From: Siphlonurus alternatus
Lineage: Eukaryota > Arthropoda > Insecta > Ephemeroptera > Siphlonuridae
DNA length: 64,000 bases
Direction of reading: 5' to 3'
NCBI GenBank assembly: GCA_949825025.1
Contig: OX463778.1
Location: 14,408,171-14,472,170, forward strand
In this document: positions 30,001 through 41,700 of the stretch, piece by piece
Position numbering within the stretch: the stretch's first letter is position 1
Layout of the letters: each line of letters opens with the position of its first letter
Translations under genes and position numbers: made by a program
The notes under the pieces: model-generated
What the model saw: only the letters and a program-made list of their open reading frames with translations
Database searches by the model: none
Told to the model about the DNA's origin: nothing

Positions 30001-32795
30001 CATTGTAAAGAGATTGAATGTCTGTGTTAAATATTTTTCCTAGCATATAACATATAAACCAAAGAAAAGCTCTAGATAAAGTGAAAATGAGAACTTATTC
30101 TGGTGGCGTCCAGATGGAGTAGCAATGCGGCCGCCCCCCCCCCCCCCAATGCTTAAATGCTTTTAACTTGCAATTGGAGACGAGATGCTGCAATCTGCAG
30201 GGTTTAAATTTATTTACTAAAGCAACGCCATCTAAATGCCCCCGCCCTGAAACACATTCTTTTTGTATTCGCACTTGCTTCAAGATCTGTGGTGTTTGAA
30301 CAATATTTTGGCTGTAAGCGTTCTATATCTCTACACTATAAGATCTCTGATTATACTTATTGCAATAGTTCTGTGGTTATATTACATATTGTATCTTGCA
30401 TCATATTAATTATAATCTTGGATTGCACAAGTATGAGGCAATGCTTTTGATTTATATGACATAATTATACAGTATATTAATTAGTAAAATCTTACATAAT
30501 ACTGTATAATGAAAAATACTTTGTAAAAGAACAGCAAAACTCCTTAATTCCTAGCAACTCTGTACAGTGGATACTATAATTTGGACACTAGATATTTGAT
30601 AAACTTAACCTTCTTGTGTTTGAGCCTCTTGCGTGACTGACAATGCATTCCTGCGTGTGACAAATTATGCGTTTCTTCATACGAATGACTGTGCATATCT
30701 TCGTGTGACTCACAATCAGTACACATTTCTTCATGTGGTATTACAACGAGCTTGGCCTCCTCTTGGAACAACTGCAGGGACAGATATAAAAGATATAAAT
30801 ATCAGTTGCAATAAACTACCCAATGGGTTTTCTATATGTACACCTTGGTGTATAGTATCAAATGTTTGTGGGTGCATAGTCACATAGTATTTGGAAGCAT
30901 GGTAACCTTTAAATAAATTTTATTTGGTATACTGTAGCTAGATTGGGTACCCTTTTTACCTGATTTAACATTGCAAAACTGAATCTGTTGGAGCTGCAGC
31001 TTCAACAACTCAGGGAGGAGGGGGGGGGGGTATAGTTTTGGCTATACCAACCAAGGTACCAACCATGCTTAATATAAAATATAACTAGAGTTAATAAAAA
31101 AAATTGATTTCTGATGTTGCATGATCATTTCATAAGGATTTTGTATGGAGGACAAAGGAGAAATTTTGTGACATCAGACAGTCGGTATCTTAGATGGAGC
31201 TTAGATAATTCAATAGAAGCTGGCAAACAATTTTTTTTTTTTTTTACAAGAGATACACCACCCCTATGAGCCTGGAGCTGAAGATGGGGTAATGGAGAGG
31301 GTAAGGATGGTGACCATGTCCTGTTACCTGTCGTCCCAGCATTCGCTGAGGTGAGGCTGAGGGAACAGTGGAAAACCTCAATCAATGAACCAAAGTGATG
31401 TCCAAAGCCTTGCATGGGGAACTATACACACAAGGCATCGTTGCACTAGATGGAAAGTGAGATAAATTTAGCCCAGGGAGGAAGCAACATATTTTTTTCT
31501 TGAAACGGTCACCTATCCAAGTACTATACAGTAACCATGCTCGACATTGTTTTTACACATTTGAAGTAGGATTATTATCTCCAGCTATAGTATTATATCA
31601 TTTATATCTCAATATCATATGTGTGTATGTCTTGCAAATGAAACTGAAGCTTCTAGAACTTTTTACATGATAGTTATCATAGATTTGCATTACTGCCACA
31701 TGGCATATATTATATTTATATCTTTAAGCATTGATGGCAATCAAGGTGGGGATAATGAAGATAAAAGAATGCATGCAATGTTTAGTTAACAAAATTGTAT
31801 AAATGAATTTAAGTTCCAGGGCCGGAGTGTTTAATTACCACCAATTTGTGTAAAGTTATGCAAGAAATTAACATACAGTATAATTATGCATTTCCTATAT
31901 AATATATGTAAGTCTTGCATAACTTTACGCAAACTCTTAATTAATAGCAGTATTTGAACAGCCTCCTAGTTACTAATTGTAAGCATAATTAAGGTAGAGA
32001 TAACGCCGAACAGCTGATCGACGTAATGCCCTTTGATTAACATGTAAACCTTAGCAAATTGACAAAAATTCTGAAATTTTTTTGAGAGGCAGATATTAGT
32101 GCCTAAAAGCCATAGAAAAAATTTCAAAACGATTTAACGAGCTGATTTTTTTTAATTAATTTTTTTAATTTTCAGCATAGGGCTTTCCCATGGAGAGCCA
32201 AACTAAAAAATTAATTTAAAAAAATCGTCTCGTTAAATGTTTTTGAAACTTTTGCTATGGCTTTTAGGCACTAATATCTGCCTCTCAAAAAAATTTCAGA
32301 ATTTTTGTCAATTTGCTAAGGTTTACATGTTAATCAAAGGGGATTACGTCGAACAGCTGTTCGACGTTATCTCTACCTTAATACAATAATGAAGTTAGTT
32401 TGTTTTTCACACACAAAAATAAATGTCAACAATAGAGGTATTTTTAGGTTGCTTGAGAATACTGTATATTCTTTAGTCTATTATAGTATGATGTATTTTT
32501 ATAGTCCATTATATTTTCCTTACCGTGTCCATTGTTTCCATTGCCTTCTTTCAATTAAATATAAGTGTCTGGTTGTTGCTGTGGCTAATACAAATTAAAT
32601 TACACCATAAACAATCATTTCCAGCATGTCAACCAAAAAAGTCTAAGACAGAATTTGTGAAAGTCTTACCAAGGTTATCCCACACTGAATCAATAAACAA
32701 GAAAAGTCTAACCTATTTTTAGTCTCAACAGTCTGAACAAAGAAAGGAAGGGGTGAAAATAGGGTTGCCCACCTCACCCCACCCACCCCAACCCC

Positions 32796-32841
<46 letters not shown>

Positions 32842-35800
32842 GTGATGTATAGGACTTTTTATTTATAAAAATTAAAATATTTTAAAGTATCAATCAAAGT
32901 ATTTATTTTGCAATTTCGTACAGTGGAAGAACTAAAATGACAAAAAAAAATGAAAAAAGTCCAATACTGTGTATTATTAACTTTCCGTCTTTTTTTTTTT
33001 TTTTTTTATTATTTTGTGTGTGTGTGTGTGATTAATTTATGTAGCTTAAGTTTTTGTATAATATAACACTGATGTGGAGTGCATGCATAATTATATCAGT
33101 TTTATCCATTAAAGATGAAATATTCTCATAAACGGTCAACAGTTCTACAAAATCATCAAAAATACAGTATGTTATCCTTTCCATCTTGTCTAAAATTTAT
33201 CTAAACTGACGTTCCCGTTTACGAGTTTTCCAAACTCTTGGGGTTTATTGTATTAGACTATGTTATATGTCATACATATGTTTTTTTTTTTTTTCTGAAT
33301 AAAGGAATAAACACATTAAAAAAAAGTCTCATATTATGTTATCCATTATGTATGTTTGGTTTGCTTGATCTTAAAAAACAAAAAAGGGCTACAAACCAGC
33401 AATATGATCATTGTCATGACTTATTGCAGGCTGAGTCTGAGCGACTGCTGAACCAGGCACAGACACAACGACTCTCACAGACCAGCAACGAGGAGGCTAC
33501 TAAGCTGAGGTGAGCATATCTCAACACCATGATGTTATTTTGCTCCTTAGACAAAGAATTCACTCTAGGACATAATCATGCTCAGTGGCAGCTCTAGGGG
33601 CAGAGTCTGCATGAAAAATTAGAAATATGTAATGGGAATACTTGGAAATTTTTTAATTTTTTTTTTTTTTTTTTTTTTTTCTCATAAAAATTCAAACCTG
33701 ATTTGTCATTTTTTAAAATTATATTATTTAAAACTGCCCAGGTCTCCTCTCACACACTCACACCTTTTTCTTTTTTATTGTATAAGTTACAAAGTTATGC
33801 ATAGAACTTACCTACTGTTCTAATTCACAGACAAGAGGTGGCTGAGCTGCGGGGTCGTAACTGTGAGCTGGAAGCACAGCTGGAATATCTTGAAGGCCAG
33901 AACGCTGCACTGGCAGAGCAGGCGGTGGAGTTACAGCGAGCTTGTGATGAGGACAAGCTACGTACCATCGACAATCACAGCAGCGAGTACCTGGCCTTTC
34001 ACCAGCGAGCCGTGGCCATCGCGAGACAACAAGAAAGGGAGCAAGCAGAGGCAGTTGCCAGACAGACCAGGTCAGTAGGGTATTGTAATATCATATACAG
34101 TAAAAACTTGTTATTACGTAAAGTCAAGGGACCCAGGAAATTAGGTTTACCTTATATCAAGTTTACCTTATATCGAGTTTTTCCTATACTTGCAATGTTA
34201 ACTATTTTTTACGGGGCCTTTACTCCTTTACTCTATATTGAGTTTTTACTTTATAACAAGTTTCATAATAACGAGTTTTTACTGTATTGGGAATGATTAA
34301 GCAAGCGTTAAAGAACAATTTAAGAAGCTTTTTTTAAGAGACGATTTTCATAATAAGCATTGCCTTAAGCTGTAGTTGGCTCAATTGTTCCCTGCACTCC
34401 ATGTCGTCACCATGCTGTGTTCTCTTTTGCATTAGGGCTGAGCTGGAGGAAGAGCGAAGGGCAGGGGATGAGGTCAAGAGGGCTTACGTGGACATCGCCC
34501 AGGCCAAGGCTGGAGTGACTGCGCAGTTACAGCAGCAAATGGAAGAGGTGGAGCGTCTGACAGCACAGCTGCAACAGCAGAGGGAAGCTGTAGCGCATCT
34601 GACAGTGCAGCTTGCTGAGAGAGGACCACCCAAGAAAGATATTAGCCAGGCAGAGTTGGAGCAGAGACTGAGGGCCCAGTACGAGCAGAAGGTGGCAGCC
34701 GAGGTTGAGAAAGGTGAGATTTTACCTTCAAAAGGTTATTGGCAATAATGATGACTCATTTTATTTTTTAACTTGATACAGTTGTCAGAAATTTGATATT
34801 AAGCCTAAAAACTTGTTCATCCCAAAAATTAAATCAATAAACTAATGTTGTTATCATAGCTGAAAATAAAAAATGTTTCTTTACATTGAACAATAATTAT
34901 TAATGTTTAGAAAATAATTAATCATACTACAGTATTTTGCAAAATTTTACTTGAAATTCATGGTAATGATTCTTAGTATCATCTAGATGATTTGATGAAA
35001 ATCAAACCTTGAAGTCACATTGCAAATGTTTACAGCCAAGCAGGCAGTTCTGGGAGAGCTGGCAAGGGAGCGACAGACCGTGCAAGTGCAGAATGGAGGT
35101 CAGGATCTGCCCCAGGGAGAACAGGAGGTGAGCACCAGAAGAGAATTGACCAGCAAAATAACAGCATTGTTTCTATGACACGTTGACAGTTTGCAATGGA
35201 GTATTGTCCTCAATTTTTTTATTGCAGAAATGGATAGAGCGTGCAAAGTTATGCTACCCTGATTTTTTTCAGATTTTTTAGAGCCCGAGAAGTATTTTTA
35301 AGAAATTATTTAAAGTCCTTTTTGTGACGTCACGCGGCGGCAAGTCCTATCTTTTTCTTAAGGAGCGGCGTCTCGTGACGTTACAAAAAAAACTTTCAAT
35401 AATTTTTTAAAAATAGTTCCCGGGCTCTAAAAAATCTGAAAAAAATCAGGGTAGCATAACTTTGCACCCTCTATCCATTTCTGCAATAAAAAAAATTGAG
35501 GTCAATACTCCATACTTTAAACTGTATGATATTAATTTTATAAAAAAGCAAACATATTTGCAAAGAATTTTTTTGATACTGTAAATTATTAGTATGTAAA
35601 TAAGATTGTGTGTATCCTTCTAAGGTAACCTTAACTTTTTGTACTTTATTATTAGCATCACAGTATTTAAAATAAACAAAATAAACATATAACTATGCAG
35701 CATTTATCTTATAATTTGACTTTTTCTCTCTTAAATGCAATTATTTTAAAATTTTAAATATTTATCTTACAATTATTTTTATTATTTTGTTGAAAACTTT

Positions 35801-36673
35801 TAATAATTGTTAGCACTTCTCCTCACTGAGTTCTCACTATTTTCGTTGCAGCTTGTTGCCGAGGTGTCGCGTCTTCGTCAAGTCCTGGCAGACCAGACAG
35901 AGAATCTTCAGAAGGAACGTCGAGAGATTGAGGAGCAGGCTTGGTCCCACTTCCAAGCAGAACTCCAGCGTGTGGCTGAGCACCAGACAGCCCTATCCTC
36001 ACAGCCCCTACCTGGTGGGACACCTCCTAAAACAGACCGAGCCACTTCACCAGTGAGTCATGACACCACGGACTACGAAACCAAGTCTGCAGAGCCTCGA
36101 AAAGACCTACATCAACAAGTAGAATTCCTGCAATCAGAGCTGGAGAAAACAAAAACCAAGCACGCCAACCGTCTAGCAGACCTGCAGACACATCTACAAG
36201 ACAAACACCAAGAAATGGAAGATTTTAAAAAGAAAATAATAGAATATACAAAATTACAAGTTGAATCTCAAGAAAAAGATACAGTAAAATATATAAGTGC
36301 ATTAAAAAAAGAAATTGAAAGTTTAACAACAGAACTTAATGAAAATAAAAAGATATCTGACTTAGAGAGGGTTAAATTAAATGGGATGATGGAGAGTTGG
36401 GTTGAGGAGATCAGAAGTCTGAAAGATAAAAAGAAGCAAGACGAGACGAGGCTGGGAACGATGACCAAGAAGGTGGCCGATATGCAGGAGAACCTTGCTC
36501 AAGTGAAGGACTACTATGAGCGTAGAGAGACTTTCTTGAGGCAGGAGCACCGCAAGCGAGAGGAGCGGTGCTTCGAGACCCTCCTCAAGCTCAAGTCTGA
36601 GATAGACACTCTCGGTAAATTAGAGTTTCCTCGCTTCGTCAACCCAGCTGAACCTCCGACCAAGGATTCTTAA
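23683..36673 (+). CDS. asl: Asterless / CEP152-like centriolar coiled-coil protein
   Basis: Complete 13-exon model, 975 aa: 23683-23799, 23933-24047, 24113-24301, 24506-24712, 25123-25211, 25630-25830, 26440-26658, 27503-27781, 33430-33509, 33831-34070, 34436-34713, 35036-35127, 35852-36673 (TAA). All junctions are GT-AG and phases agree. CEP152/Asterless is a pericentriolar scaffold that recruits Plk4 to start centriole duplication. Seen here: an acidic N-terminus (residues about 19-60, EEEEAEAFEED and LRELLSSAFDDL), the sort of region that binds Plk4 polo boxes in this family; then almost continuous coiled coil from about residue 145 to 935. Residues about 336-350 (NRLARALEESQRHC) closely resemble a CEP152 segment. 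Fly Asterless is similar in length. The start is the first ATG of an in-frame exon. Other long coiled-coil centrosomal proteins are the main alternative. Confidence 0.82.
26727..26834. mobile_element. Short MITE family C, copy 2
   Basis: TTATCTTTGGTTTGAAGTCA and TGATGTCAAACCAAAGTTAA form the inverted ends. The middle (CTTTTTCCTTTAATCTCCAA) matches copy 1 at 20621-20730. It lies in an Asterless intron directly after exon 7. Confidence 0.65.
28216..28345. mobile_element. TA-flanked MITE family D, copy 2 (internally deleted)
   Basis: TA-CAGTATAACTGATTTTAG at the left and CTAAGATCTGCTATACTG-TA at the right are inverted and flanked by TA. The centre CAGCCAATGAAAAGG, and CCTTTTCATTGGCT again in reverse, matches the longer copy at 60282-60454. 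TA target sites and CAGT ends are typical of Tc1/mariner-derived MITEs. Confidence 0.75.
29186..30771 (-). CDS. Unrecognised antisense gene inside Asterless intron 8 (3' two exons)
   Basis: Two minus-strand exons fit together: 30771-30610 (54 codons, acceptor CTGCAG, donor GTTAAG) and 29398-29186 (70 codons and TAA, acceptor TTCAG). Both are phase 0. The first starts FQEEAKLVV and then has an acidic, His/Cys-rich stretch (HEEMCTDC, SHEDMHSHS) and SRKRLKHKK. The second starts RLQMSHEVEGYKGDTEDLDA, then LIQYIEGD, then a Lys-rich end. The second exon is GC-rich, unlike the intron around it, which supports coding. No upstream exon or start was found before 33430. I do not recognise the protein; the LDALIxYIEG plus basic tail faintly recalls FAM193-type proteins, but that is only a guess. 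A decayed gene remnant is possible. Confidence 0.5.
29634..29979. mobile_element. TTAA-flanked foldback element 1, 346 bp
   Basis: TTAA (29630-29633) precedes GGGTAAGGTAACATG, and TGTTACCTTCCCC is followed by TTAA (29980-29983). The arms pair over about 150 bp: CCTCACATGAAAATTATGG with CATAATTTTCATGTGAGG, and AACATGGAAG with CTCCATGTTAA at the centre. TTAA target sites are the mark of piggyBac transposons. No transposase is present. Confidence 0.75.
31231..31556 (-). mobile_element. 5S rRNA-derived SINE, copy 2 (full length, antisense to host gene)
   Basis: Read on the minus strand, it starts with a 5S-like head (GTCGAGCATGGTTA, TAGTACTTGGATAGGTGACC), then the shared body (GCTTTGGACATCACTTTGG, TTGAGGTTTTCCACTG, CCCTCAGCCTCACCTCAGCG), then GGCTCATAGGGGTGGTGTAT and a 15-base A tail (31245-31231). 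This is the clearest copy in the window. The head includes the box C part of the 5S internal promoter, so it could be a Pol III type 1 SINE. Confidence 0.8.
31993..32377. mobile_element. TTAA-flanked foldback element 2, 385 bp
   Basis: TTAA (31989-31992), then GGTAGAGATAACGCCGAACA; the right end CGTTATCTCTACC is followed by TTAA (32378-32381). The arms match for about 165 bp, including TTGACAAAAATTCTGAAATT and GCCTAAAAGCCATAG. The spacer near 32165-32205 is short. The terminal sequence differs from element 1, so it is probably a different family with the same TTAA preference. Confidence 0.78.
34098..34284. mobile_element. Pogo/Tigger-like MITE, 187 bp
   Basis: TA-CAGTAAAAACTTGTTATTA at the left and TAATAACGAGTTTTTACTG-TA at the right are inverted and flanked by TA. 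CAGT ends followed by AACTCGTTAT-type sequence and a TA target match pogo/Tigger-derived MITEs. It lies in an Asterless intron 28 bp after exon 10. Confidence 0.75.
35197..35512. mobile_element. Foldback (MITE) family A, copy 3
   Basis: TGGAGTATTGTCCTCAA, then TTATTGCAGAAATGGATAGA, pairs with CTCTATCCATTTCTGCAAT and TTGAGGTCAATACTCCA. The interior AGAGCCCGAG and CTCGGGCTCT-like blocks, and GTGACGTCAC near the centre, resemble the 41358-41689 copy. It lies in an Asterless intron. Confidence 0.75.
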
Positions 36674-37404
36674 TCTTCTGTACTACAAATAGAGACATTA
36701 TACCTGGTTAAAAATAAGAAATGGATAAAAATATTGAAGTAATTGTTTATATGCATCGTTTCTTATGATTCATCGATTTGATTTTTAATTAATAAGTTTT
36801 TACATAATAGATAAATTTATAAAATATAAAATATGTGTATTTTTGATGAGATGTAATATCATTGTTAATGAAAGGTGAAGTGTTTTGTAAAGAATAATGT
36901 ATTTAATGACTTATTTGCGTACTATTATATACTTAAAATATCTTCCTTATATTGCCTAATTTTTACTCAATTTTGCCATAGCTCATCTGTACGTTTAATT
37001 TATAGATAATAAGAGATCTGATATCAAATGTCCAAACCGCATACAATGTACATTATTTTTAAATACGGGATTAATGGTTTTGAATGCTCATGATCCTATG
37101 TTAATTCTATGAATTTCTTCTTTTTTTTTATGCAGTACGTCGAACAATAAACTTATTTTTCTTATATTTTTGTTTCTCCTTTATACATTCATTACCTCCA
37201 GATATAAAATTTTAATAAGTAATGTTAAATAATTGTGTCAGTCTATTATTAATTATTCAACCTATATTATATGATACAATTATCGTTTTATTATTATTCA
37301 TTGCAGTTTAGTGAAGATTTCATTTTGTAATTTTCGTATGCATTCCGCTTTTTATACAATTACGATGCTTTTTGTTTTGCTCAGCTGTTTGAAAATAAAT
37401 AAAC
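36674..37404 (+). other. Asterless to DPY19L intergenic interval (731 bp)
   Basis: AT-rich. It should contain the Asterless 3' UTR and the DPY19L promoter and 5' UTR. An AATAAA at 37146-37151 followed by a T-rich stretch is the best polyadenylation candidate. No other gene seen. Confidence 0.6.
37146..37151 (+). terminator. Candidate Asterless polyadenylation signal
   Basis: AATAAA followed by a T/G-rich segment (TATTTTTGTTTCTCC), 473 bp after the Asterless stop and 254 bp before the DPY19L start codon. The placement fits, but it is unproven. Confidence 0.35.
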
Positions 37405-38663
37405 ATGGCTGCGAAGCAGACAAACTTGACTGATAAAAAGAAGCCGATTGCTATTATTTCACCTCAGAAGAAAGAAAAGTCTTCAAAACATGCAAAATTA
37501 GAAAAACCTTCCAAAGATTTACATGCTAGAGTTGTTTCTCAGACAAAATTGAAATGTTACTTATATTACTTGTCAATAACATTAATGGGTGAGTGATCCT
37601 GAATGTTTTGTTTCATATTTATTTATCTTTATAGTACAGCGTATTTGGCAACATACTACATACTTCGTTACTTCTTTAATAATTTTATATTATTTTTCTT
37701 CCAGCCTTTGGATTTGGATGTATACACATGTATCATGTGTCAACAATGTTTGAAAATGATAGACATTTTTCTCACCTGTCTAATCTAGAAAGAGAAATGA
37801 CTTTTAGGACAGAAATGGTATGTTAATGAAATTAATAATACCACGATATATAAAATAATATGCATATAATTTTCACACTCTATATAATCTATTTTTTCTA
37901 GGGTTTATACTACTCTTACTACAAGACATTGATTGAAGCACAATCGTTTACAGAAGGAATGCTTCATATCTTGAATGACAATATAACAGAATATCCTTCT
38001 GTAATTAATACTTTAAAGCGTTTTAACTTATACCCTGAGGTAATGAACTTCTTAAGGTAATATAAGGATTCTGTGCTGATATTTTTGTGTTGCCAGGTGG
38101 TTATTGGGGCTGCCTACCGCATGTATTCCTCGGCCATGAGCTGGCTGCAGATTTCAGCTAAGCAGTGCTGGCAGGTAGAGCGTGGAGGGGGTTTGGCTCC
38201 GGTGCTCAGCTGTGAGGGTCTCGGAGATCCAATGTATTTCTACCTGCAAGCTGTTTGGCTTTGTGCAGGACTCACCGCAGGCGTCATCTTTGTCTATGGG
38301 GTCTTTCTAAGGTGAAATGAAATGAAGATTGATTACACTGTTCAGAATTTTTTGCAAAATTAAGGTAGTCATTCTGTAATTTGCTTGAAACAATACTGGA
38401 GGAATTTTAATGAAAGTTGACCATGAATTTTTAGATTTTTACTACAGTAATCCAAAAATATACAGTACACTGGAGGCCAAGCTAAACGTCCTAACAAACA
38501 CGAGTACCGCCATCCTATGAAGTACTGTAGTGTAAAATCAAGCGACGTTGCCAAATAATGCAGAGTCACTATTGTTTGCAGATGTGCCACCGAAATGGCA
38601 ATGTTGCACCTTTTTAATTGGTTCACGGCATCATTAGATATGACCTTTATGACCCCATTGTAC

Positions 38664-38747
<84 letters not shown>

Positions 38748-41700
38748 TACTGTACATATAGTATGTACATACAGTATTATTCCTATACAATTAGTACATC
38801 ATTGCAAATACAGTATTGTTTACAGGACAGTACTCTTTGATCTTTGTGTATTGTTGTATCCATGAAAATTATTTTCCTTTAAAATTCTACATTGTGAAAT
38901 TTAGCAGCAAAATACTGTAGTAGAGTATTGTTTAATTTTTACCAATGAAATGTATTTATAAAATTCAAACTTGCCAAATTAAGCATGTTCATTCTCCTAC
39001 CATTGCTATATAGTCTGCAATCCTAGATTTTTATCACATCCCAATGTGTCTCAACTTGTCCATCAATTATTTCAGTGGCAGTGTGGCTGGAGGTCTCATC
39101 TCTATTGTTTGTTTTTTCTTCAATCACGGAGAGGTAAGAGAGCCATGAGGTACAAACACTAGGCCAGTTCTAACTAATGGTTTTACAGAGCACGAGAGTA
39201 CAGTGGACGCCCCCGCTGCGAGAGAGCTTTGCCTACCCGTTCTTGCTGCTGCAGATGTTGGGAGTGAGCTTGCTGTTGAGACACAACTGCTGCAACTGGA
39301 AACAGGTGTGGACAAGGCCCCTCAGTATAGTCATGATTTATACCAGCAGTTTTGTGTTTGGGTGCATGGCTGTATATTTGGCCTATTCTTAAAAATTGGG
39401 ACAAGAAGAAGAAGCTCTTTAACAGTATTTGGTTTAACAATTTCTTCACAAATAAGAAAGCAATAGAAATATACTGCTAGACTTTCACCTGCCAAGAAAA
39501 ACACTTACTGTATTTTACTACATACATAACATACAGCTAGTGATTTGTAAATTATTATACAAATTATATGTATAACATTAGGAAATCGGATATATTTTAA
39601 ATTCCATCAACTCTAAAAAAGCTAAAATTTTAACTTGAATTAATATTGAAAAAAAAAAAAAAAAAAATCTGTGGTTGTTTATTAAAAATAATAAGAATAA
39701 AAATATGTATAGCTATTTCCTTTCCTTATTCTGTTTGTAAAAAAAAAAAAATAATAATAAATAAAAATTAGTCTTTTGAGATTGTGGCATCTTTAACCTG
39801 GCCTCCTCTCCTCTAGCAAAGAATAAAAAGTTGTGCATATTCAGTGGTAACTGCACGCCTTATATTTACTATTCATGATTGTTTTACAGGGCATGGGGGT
39901 TGCCGTGGCGACGGTTGCCAGCCTCGTGACGTGGCAGTTCTCCCAGTTCGTGCTGGCTACACAGGTGGTAGCCCTGCTGGTTCTCTTTGTCCTTGGGGCC
40001 ATCAAGACACACGTCCTGCTGCTCATCGTACTTGTCCTGGGCGTGAGTGAAACTGCTACAATTATTGATGTGTTTTTGCATGGAGAAATAGATTTCCCTT
40101 TTAACATGAATATTAGGGTGATCAAAGAGAATGTTTCAAATTATTTTCAGTTTTTAATGCAAGAAAAATACATAGGAAAGCATCTACACTGCAAATAATT
40201 ACTTACAGTACATACCTCATGAAACTATCAACATTAACATTAGACAAACTGTATCTACTGAGAATGTATTTTGAATAGAATATTTAATAATTTTTATTTT
40301 TTTCCAACTAAATTCCCAGCCGATTATAGCCTAGTGGTTACTTCTTGACCTAAAAATTCTAAAAAAATTATATTTTATAGTTCACAAAATTTAGTGTATG
40401 ATTTTAAAGCTCAATCCAACTCTCATCTGTTTGCTTTACGTTCATAATTATTAATTTTTTATAAATGTTTCCTTCCATAAAAAGTACTTTGAATTTCTCT
40501 GAATAGTGCTTGATACCGGTTTATTTTAAAAGTTGAAGTATTCTTTTCATAAAGAGATGTGAAAGTAAATATTGCAATGAAAATTAAACTTAAAAATTCT
40601 ACTTTATTCTCTATACTCCCTGGACCTCACATTTCTCTTCAGGCTGGGGTCCAACATGCACTGTTGCTGCTACTCGGCAATGAGCTGCTGGCCTCGTCCT
40701 TCCTCGTGTCTCTACTGGCCGCCTCCCTGCTGACTGCCCTGGTCCTGGACCGCGCTCTGTCTCGCCTGCCATGGCTGCTGCGAGCACCCCTCATCCTGGC
40801 ACTCACCGGCCTTGCAGCACTCTTCATCCGAGCCAGGCTCATGACAGCATTTGGCACCTCTGACGATGTGAGTGTTTTATTTGAAAACAGCTGGATTCAT
40901 CTACTGACTATTTTAAATAGAATTAGAAAAAAAATGTAGGCAATTTTCTGAAGAGCAATGTAGGATATAATTTAATTTCCAGAAAAACGTAATTTGTTTT
41001 TTATTGAAATACACTCTGATCAAAGAATTGTTTTGTATACATGTATTGTATAATACAAAAATTCAACAATACAATAAAACTACTTGCTGTATGCATATAG
41101 TTATGATTATATATGTAATACGTAAGTTTAATTTGATTTGTGTGTTTCAGCATTGTAAGGATCTTAATTGACACACCATAGTATTTACTTAGGACAGGTG
41201 GTCAATTCTTATTATTTTTTTACTATCAATAGACATAAAATATTTATATTAGTATAATATATAAGACCTAATAATATTTCTGCATACAAGACCTTATACA
41301 GGTAATGTTTGTTGTTCGCTGCTGACACAAGACGTCCCAGCGGGTAAGTTATCCTAATGGACAACATACATGAAAAATTTTTATTGCAGAAATGAATAGA
41401 GTGTACCAAATTATGCTACTCTGAACTTTTTCAGATTTTTTTGAGACCCGGAACTATTTTTAAATAATTATTGAAAGTCCTGTGATTTCAGTTGGCACCC
41501 CTGAAGCCTTAATAAAAAGGATAGAGACTGGACGCCTATTGACGCCTCCAGGGGGCGTGGCCGCACTTTCAATAGTTATTTAAAAATAGTTCTGGGTCTC
41601 AAAAAAATCTGAAAAAATTCAGAGTAGCATAATTTAGTACCTTCTATTCATTTCTGCAATAAAAAATTTTCATACATGTATGTTGTCCATTGTAGGTTGT

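Larger units (their letters stand above)
27782..33429 (+). other. Asterless intron 8 (5.6 kb), holds antisense exons and repeats
   Basis: By far the largest Asterless intron. It carries a TA-flanked MITE (28216-28345), two antisense exons (29186-29398 and 30610-30771), two TTAA-flanked foldbacks (29634-29979 and 31993-32377), a full-length 5S-derived SINE (31231-31556), and C-runs and T-runs at about 30126-30147 and 32797-32839. Phase 0 on both sides. Confidence 0.8.

Noticed and set aside
30095..30283. Minus-strand frame across the C-run near 30126
   Set aside because: It depends on a homopolymer run and contains no motif.
40310..40345. tRNA-like A box (TAGCCTAGTGGTTA) suggesting another SINE
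   Set aside because: No B box follows at the right distance, and no body is shared with the SINE at 50383-50563.
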